A DNA stretch of 64,000 bases from Verrucomicrobiota bacterium (lineage in GTDB: Bacteria > Verrucomicrobiota > Verrucomicrobiia > Verrucomicrobiales > Akkermansiaceae). Both the position numbers and the translations under genes were made by a program. The stretch covers positions 51,612-115,611 of the forward strand of contig JAURPJ010000090.1 in assembly GCA_030835305.1 (NCBI GenBank), read 5' to 3'. Shown here piece after piece: positions 62,240 to 64,000 of this stretch. The stretch's first letter is position 1, and each line of letters opens with the position of its first letter. The notes below the pieces were generated by a model that searched no databases, had not been told where the DNA came from, and saw only the letters and a program-made list of their open reading frames with translations.

Positions 62240-64000
62240 GTGAAACTTTTATGTACGCTACTCATCTCGGTCATTCCTGTCTTGGCAGCCGTTCCGCGTC
62301 CTTTGGCCGGCCCGGTCCGCGATTTACGGAAGGAGATCGATTTTGAACGAATTGGGGAGTTTCACCTCGGGCCAACGGGTGCAATGGGTTGGATGCATGT
62401 GAGCCGGAATTCCATGACGGGAGAGGCGCGACAGATTTTGGTCACTCGGATCGAGGCCGGATCTCCAGCGGAAGGCGTGTTGAAGGAAGGCGATGTTATT
62501 CTCGGGGTGAATGGAGTACCGTTTTCCGGCGACGCCCGCAGGGCTTTGGGCCGGGCTATCATCGATGCGGAGACGGAGAAGAGACAGGGGCGGTTAAAAT
62601 TGATTCGTTGGCGCGCGTTGGAAGGGGGGAATCAACGGCAGGGAAAGGAAGAAAACGTTGTGATAAAGTTATCGGTCCTTGGAACTTCTTCGGGGTCCAC
62701 TCCCTACCAGTGTCAAAAATCCAAACGAATTCTGGACCAAGCGGTGGCGCGGTTGCTGGAGCAAAAAGACTGGGGAAAATTTGGTGACAAGGCTTTGGCT
62801 TTGTTGGCGACGGGTGAGAAAAAACATCATCCGCTGCTTCGTGATTACATCCACGCGGTAAAGTTTGCCAGGCCCGATTTGAAGATCAGTTTGGATGACG
62901 GCGGTTTGGTCTGTTGGGGCTACGGCTATCACACTATTCTCCTTTCCGAATACTATCTCGCCACTGGTGATGAGTATGTTCTCCCGGCAATTCGCGAGTA
63001 TGCCATTAAGATTTCGATGGGGCAAAGTAGTGCAGGAACGTGGGGACATGGCTTTGCTTGGAAAGTCACGAATGGCGGTGAAATTCATGGTCGGTTGCGT
63101 GGGTATGGCGCGGTCAACCAAGCCGGTCTCCCGTGCTTTCTCTCGCTGGCGCTTGCCAAAAAATGCGGCATTGAGCACCCTGAGATCGATGCCGCCATCG
63201 CGCGGGCTTCTGAATTTTTTGAATGCTTCGTGGGCCATGGGTCGATTGGTTATGGCTTTCATCGGCCGAGTCTTGAAATTCGGGCGAGCGGGAGCAACGG
63301 AATGTCGGGGAACGGTAAGAATGCTATTGCAGCGGTGGCCTTTCGCTTACTTGGGAATGACAAAGCGACCCGCTATTTTTCGCGCCTTACCGCGTCGCTT
63401 CCCAACACGATGGAGTATGGGCACAGTGGGAATTCCTACAGCTATTTTTGGGATGTCCTCGGTGCGCATTGCGCGGGCCCGGAGATGGCGACGGCCTTTT
63501 TGAAGGACATCGAGTGGTATCACGCGCTGACGCGAAAGCCGGACGGCCGCTTTGTGAACCAGCCGCTAGGGGGAATCTACGGGAAGGGGCTTCTTGACCC
63601 GACTGCAGCGCAGGTTCTTATTGCGACGCTGCCGCGTCGCGCACTTTTTCTCACTGGAAAAGAGATGGGCGGAAAGTTCTTGCTCAATGAAAAGGAGGTT
63701 TCGGAAACCATCGCGGCGGGCCAATGGCGTTTGGTTGATCCCGCTTCGGTAAGTGCGGATGAGCTCATTTCGAAACTGGACTGCTGGTCACCGATTGGGC
63801 GTGAGTGGGTTGCTAGGCATCTGGCCACCAAAGAAGGGAATTATACTCCTCTTCTGATCGAATTGTTGAGGAGTGAAAAATCAGAAACGCGCGCCGGAGC
63901 ATGTGCCGCGTTGGGATACCAGGGAGAGAAGGCTGGTGCGGCCGTGGAGCTTCTTGCGAAAGCACTCACGGACGAGCCGATTGTTTCCATTCCGGCAAGC
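62240..64000 (+). CDS. Secreted DUF6288-like protein with PDZ domain, runs off window
   Basis: The frame is open from a GTG at 62240 to the end (587 codons, 3' end missing). The N-terminus VKLLCTLLISVIPVLAAVPR is a signal peptide; an ATG 12 bp later is out of frame. A PDZ-like domain lies at about 35-120 (ILVTRIEAGSPAEGVLKEGD and VILGVNGVPFSGDARRA). From about 180 the protein is an alpha-helical toroid-like fold (WGYGYHTILLSEYYLATGDE, GTWGHGFAW, GYGAVNQAGLPCFLSLALA), and HEAT-like helices begin near 535 (YTPLLIELLRSEKSETRAGA). This order is typical of DUF6288 proteins of Planctomycetes and Verrucomicrobia. No function is known. Confidence 0.8.
   Translation, partial: MKLLCTLLISVIPVLAAVPRPLAGPVRDLRKEIDFERIGEFHLGPTGAMGWMHVSRNSMTGEARQILVTRIEAGSPAEGVLKEGDVILGVNGVPFSGDARRALGRAIIDAETEKRQGRLKLIRWRALEGGNQRQGKEENVVIKLSVLGTSSGSTPYQCQKSKRILDQAVARLLEQKDWGKFGDKALALLATGEKKHHPLLRDYIHAVKFARPDLKISLDDGGLVCWGYGYHTILLSEYYLATGDEYVLPAIREYAIKISMGQSSAGTWGHGFAWKVTNGGEIHGRLRGYGAVNQAGLPCFLSLALAKKCGIEHPEIDAAIARASEFFECFVGHGSIGYGFHRPSLEIRASGSNGMSGNGKNAIAAVAFRLLGNDKATRYFSRLTASLPNTMEYGHSGNSYSYFWDVLGAHCAGPEMATAFLKDIEWYHALTRKPDGRFVNQPLGGIYGKGLLDPTAAQVLIATLPRRALFLTGKEMGGKFLLNEKEVSETIAAGQWRLVDPASVSADELISKLDCWSPIGREWVARHLATKEGNYTPLLIELLRSEKSETRAGACAALGYQGEKAGAAVELLAKALTDEPIVSIPAS

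Overview
The window looks like chromosomal DNA of a Verrucomicrobiota bacterium, probably order Verrucomicrobiales. This rests on gene content, not on a marker gene. It carries two pairs of DUF1592-type cytochrome and DUF1552 genes, an iduronate-type sulfatase, CotH/lamin-tail, LamG, FG-GAP and TSP3-repeat exported proteins, a DUF6288-like protein, GH20-like and sialate O-acetylesterase genes, and an atp operon (BEFHAGDC) with no Shine-Dalgarno sequences. Most genes are GC-rich; 19.3-30.2 kb looks clearly richer in AT.

Layout. 1-5.0 kb (minus): CotH/lamin-tail surface protein followed 10 bp later by a sulfatase that runs off the window. 5.1-12.1 kb: a 5'-truncated cobB remnant, a secreted beta-propeller, an outer-membrane porin, pabB with an interrupted mini-ORF on its tail, a TPR membrane protein and a pseudokinase/SUMF1-like membrane protein. 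12.2-19.0 kb: the F1Fo ATP synthase operon, preceded by a perfect CRP-type palindrome, with a 12-bp hairpin between atpE and atpF and a terminator after atpC. 19.5-30.2 kb: an AT-richer island with a 1576-aa secreted protein built on 14 copies of a ~73-aa calcium-loop module, an IS3-family element, a 5'-truncated ISAs1-family transposase and a 1130-aa M64-type metallopeptidase with a seven-blade FG-GAP propeller.

30.3-50.8 kb: two DUF1592/DUF1552 pairs with reversed gene order, each transcribed away from plus-strand genes for exported proteins. Between them lie a Gfo/Idh/MocA oxidoreductase, a GH20-like protein lacking its catalytic pair, a sialate O-acetylesterase, a GntR/LacI-type regulator, a secreted protein and a DUF3445 protein. 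Next to the second pair, a Tat-exported flavoprotein is translationally coupled to a cytochrome-b-like DUF4405/DUF2271 fusion. 50.8-55.3 kb: a LamG protein and a two-gene sugar-acid operon (DHDPS-family lyase, IlvD/Edd-family dehydratase). 55.3-60.8 kb is a gene graveyard: decayed DUF1328, flavin amine oxidase, FAD oxidoreductase and C-type-lectin genes lie among intact DUF1080 and acetylesterase genes. 60.8-64 kb: an M24 peptidase and a DUF6288-like protein that runs off the end.

Taken together, the accessory genes describe a cell that degrades sulfated and acetylated polysaccharides or glycoproteins outside the cytoplasm and uses many exported redox and adhesion proteins. Several exported proteins share a small C-terminal-type module ending in an F-[FY]-R motif. 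All family calls come from reading translations by eye; no database search was run.
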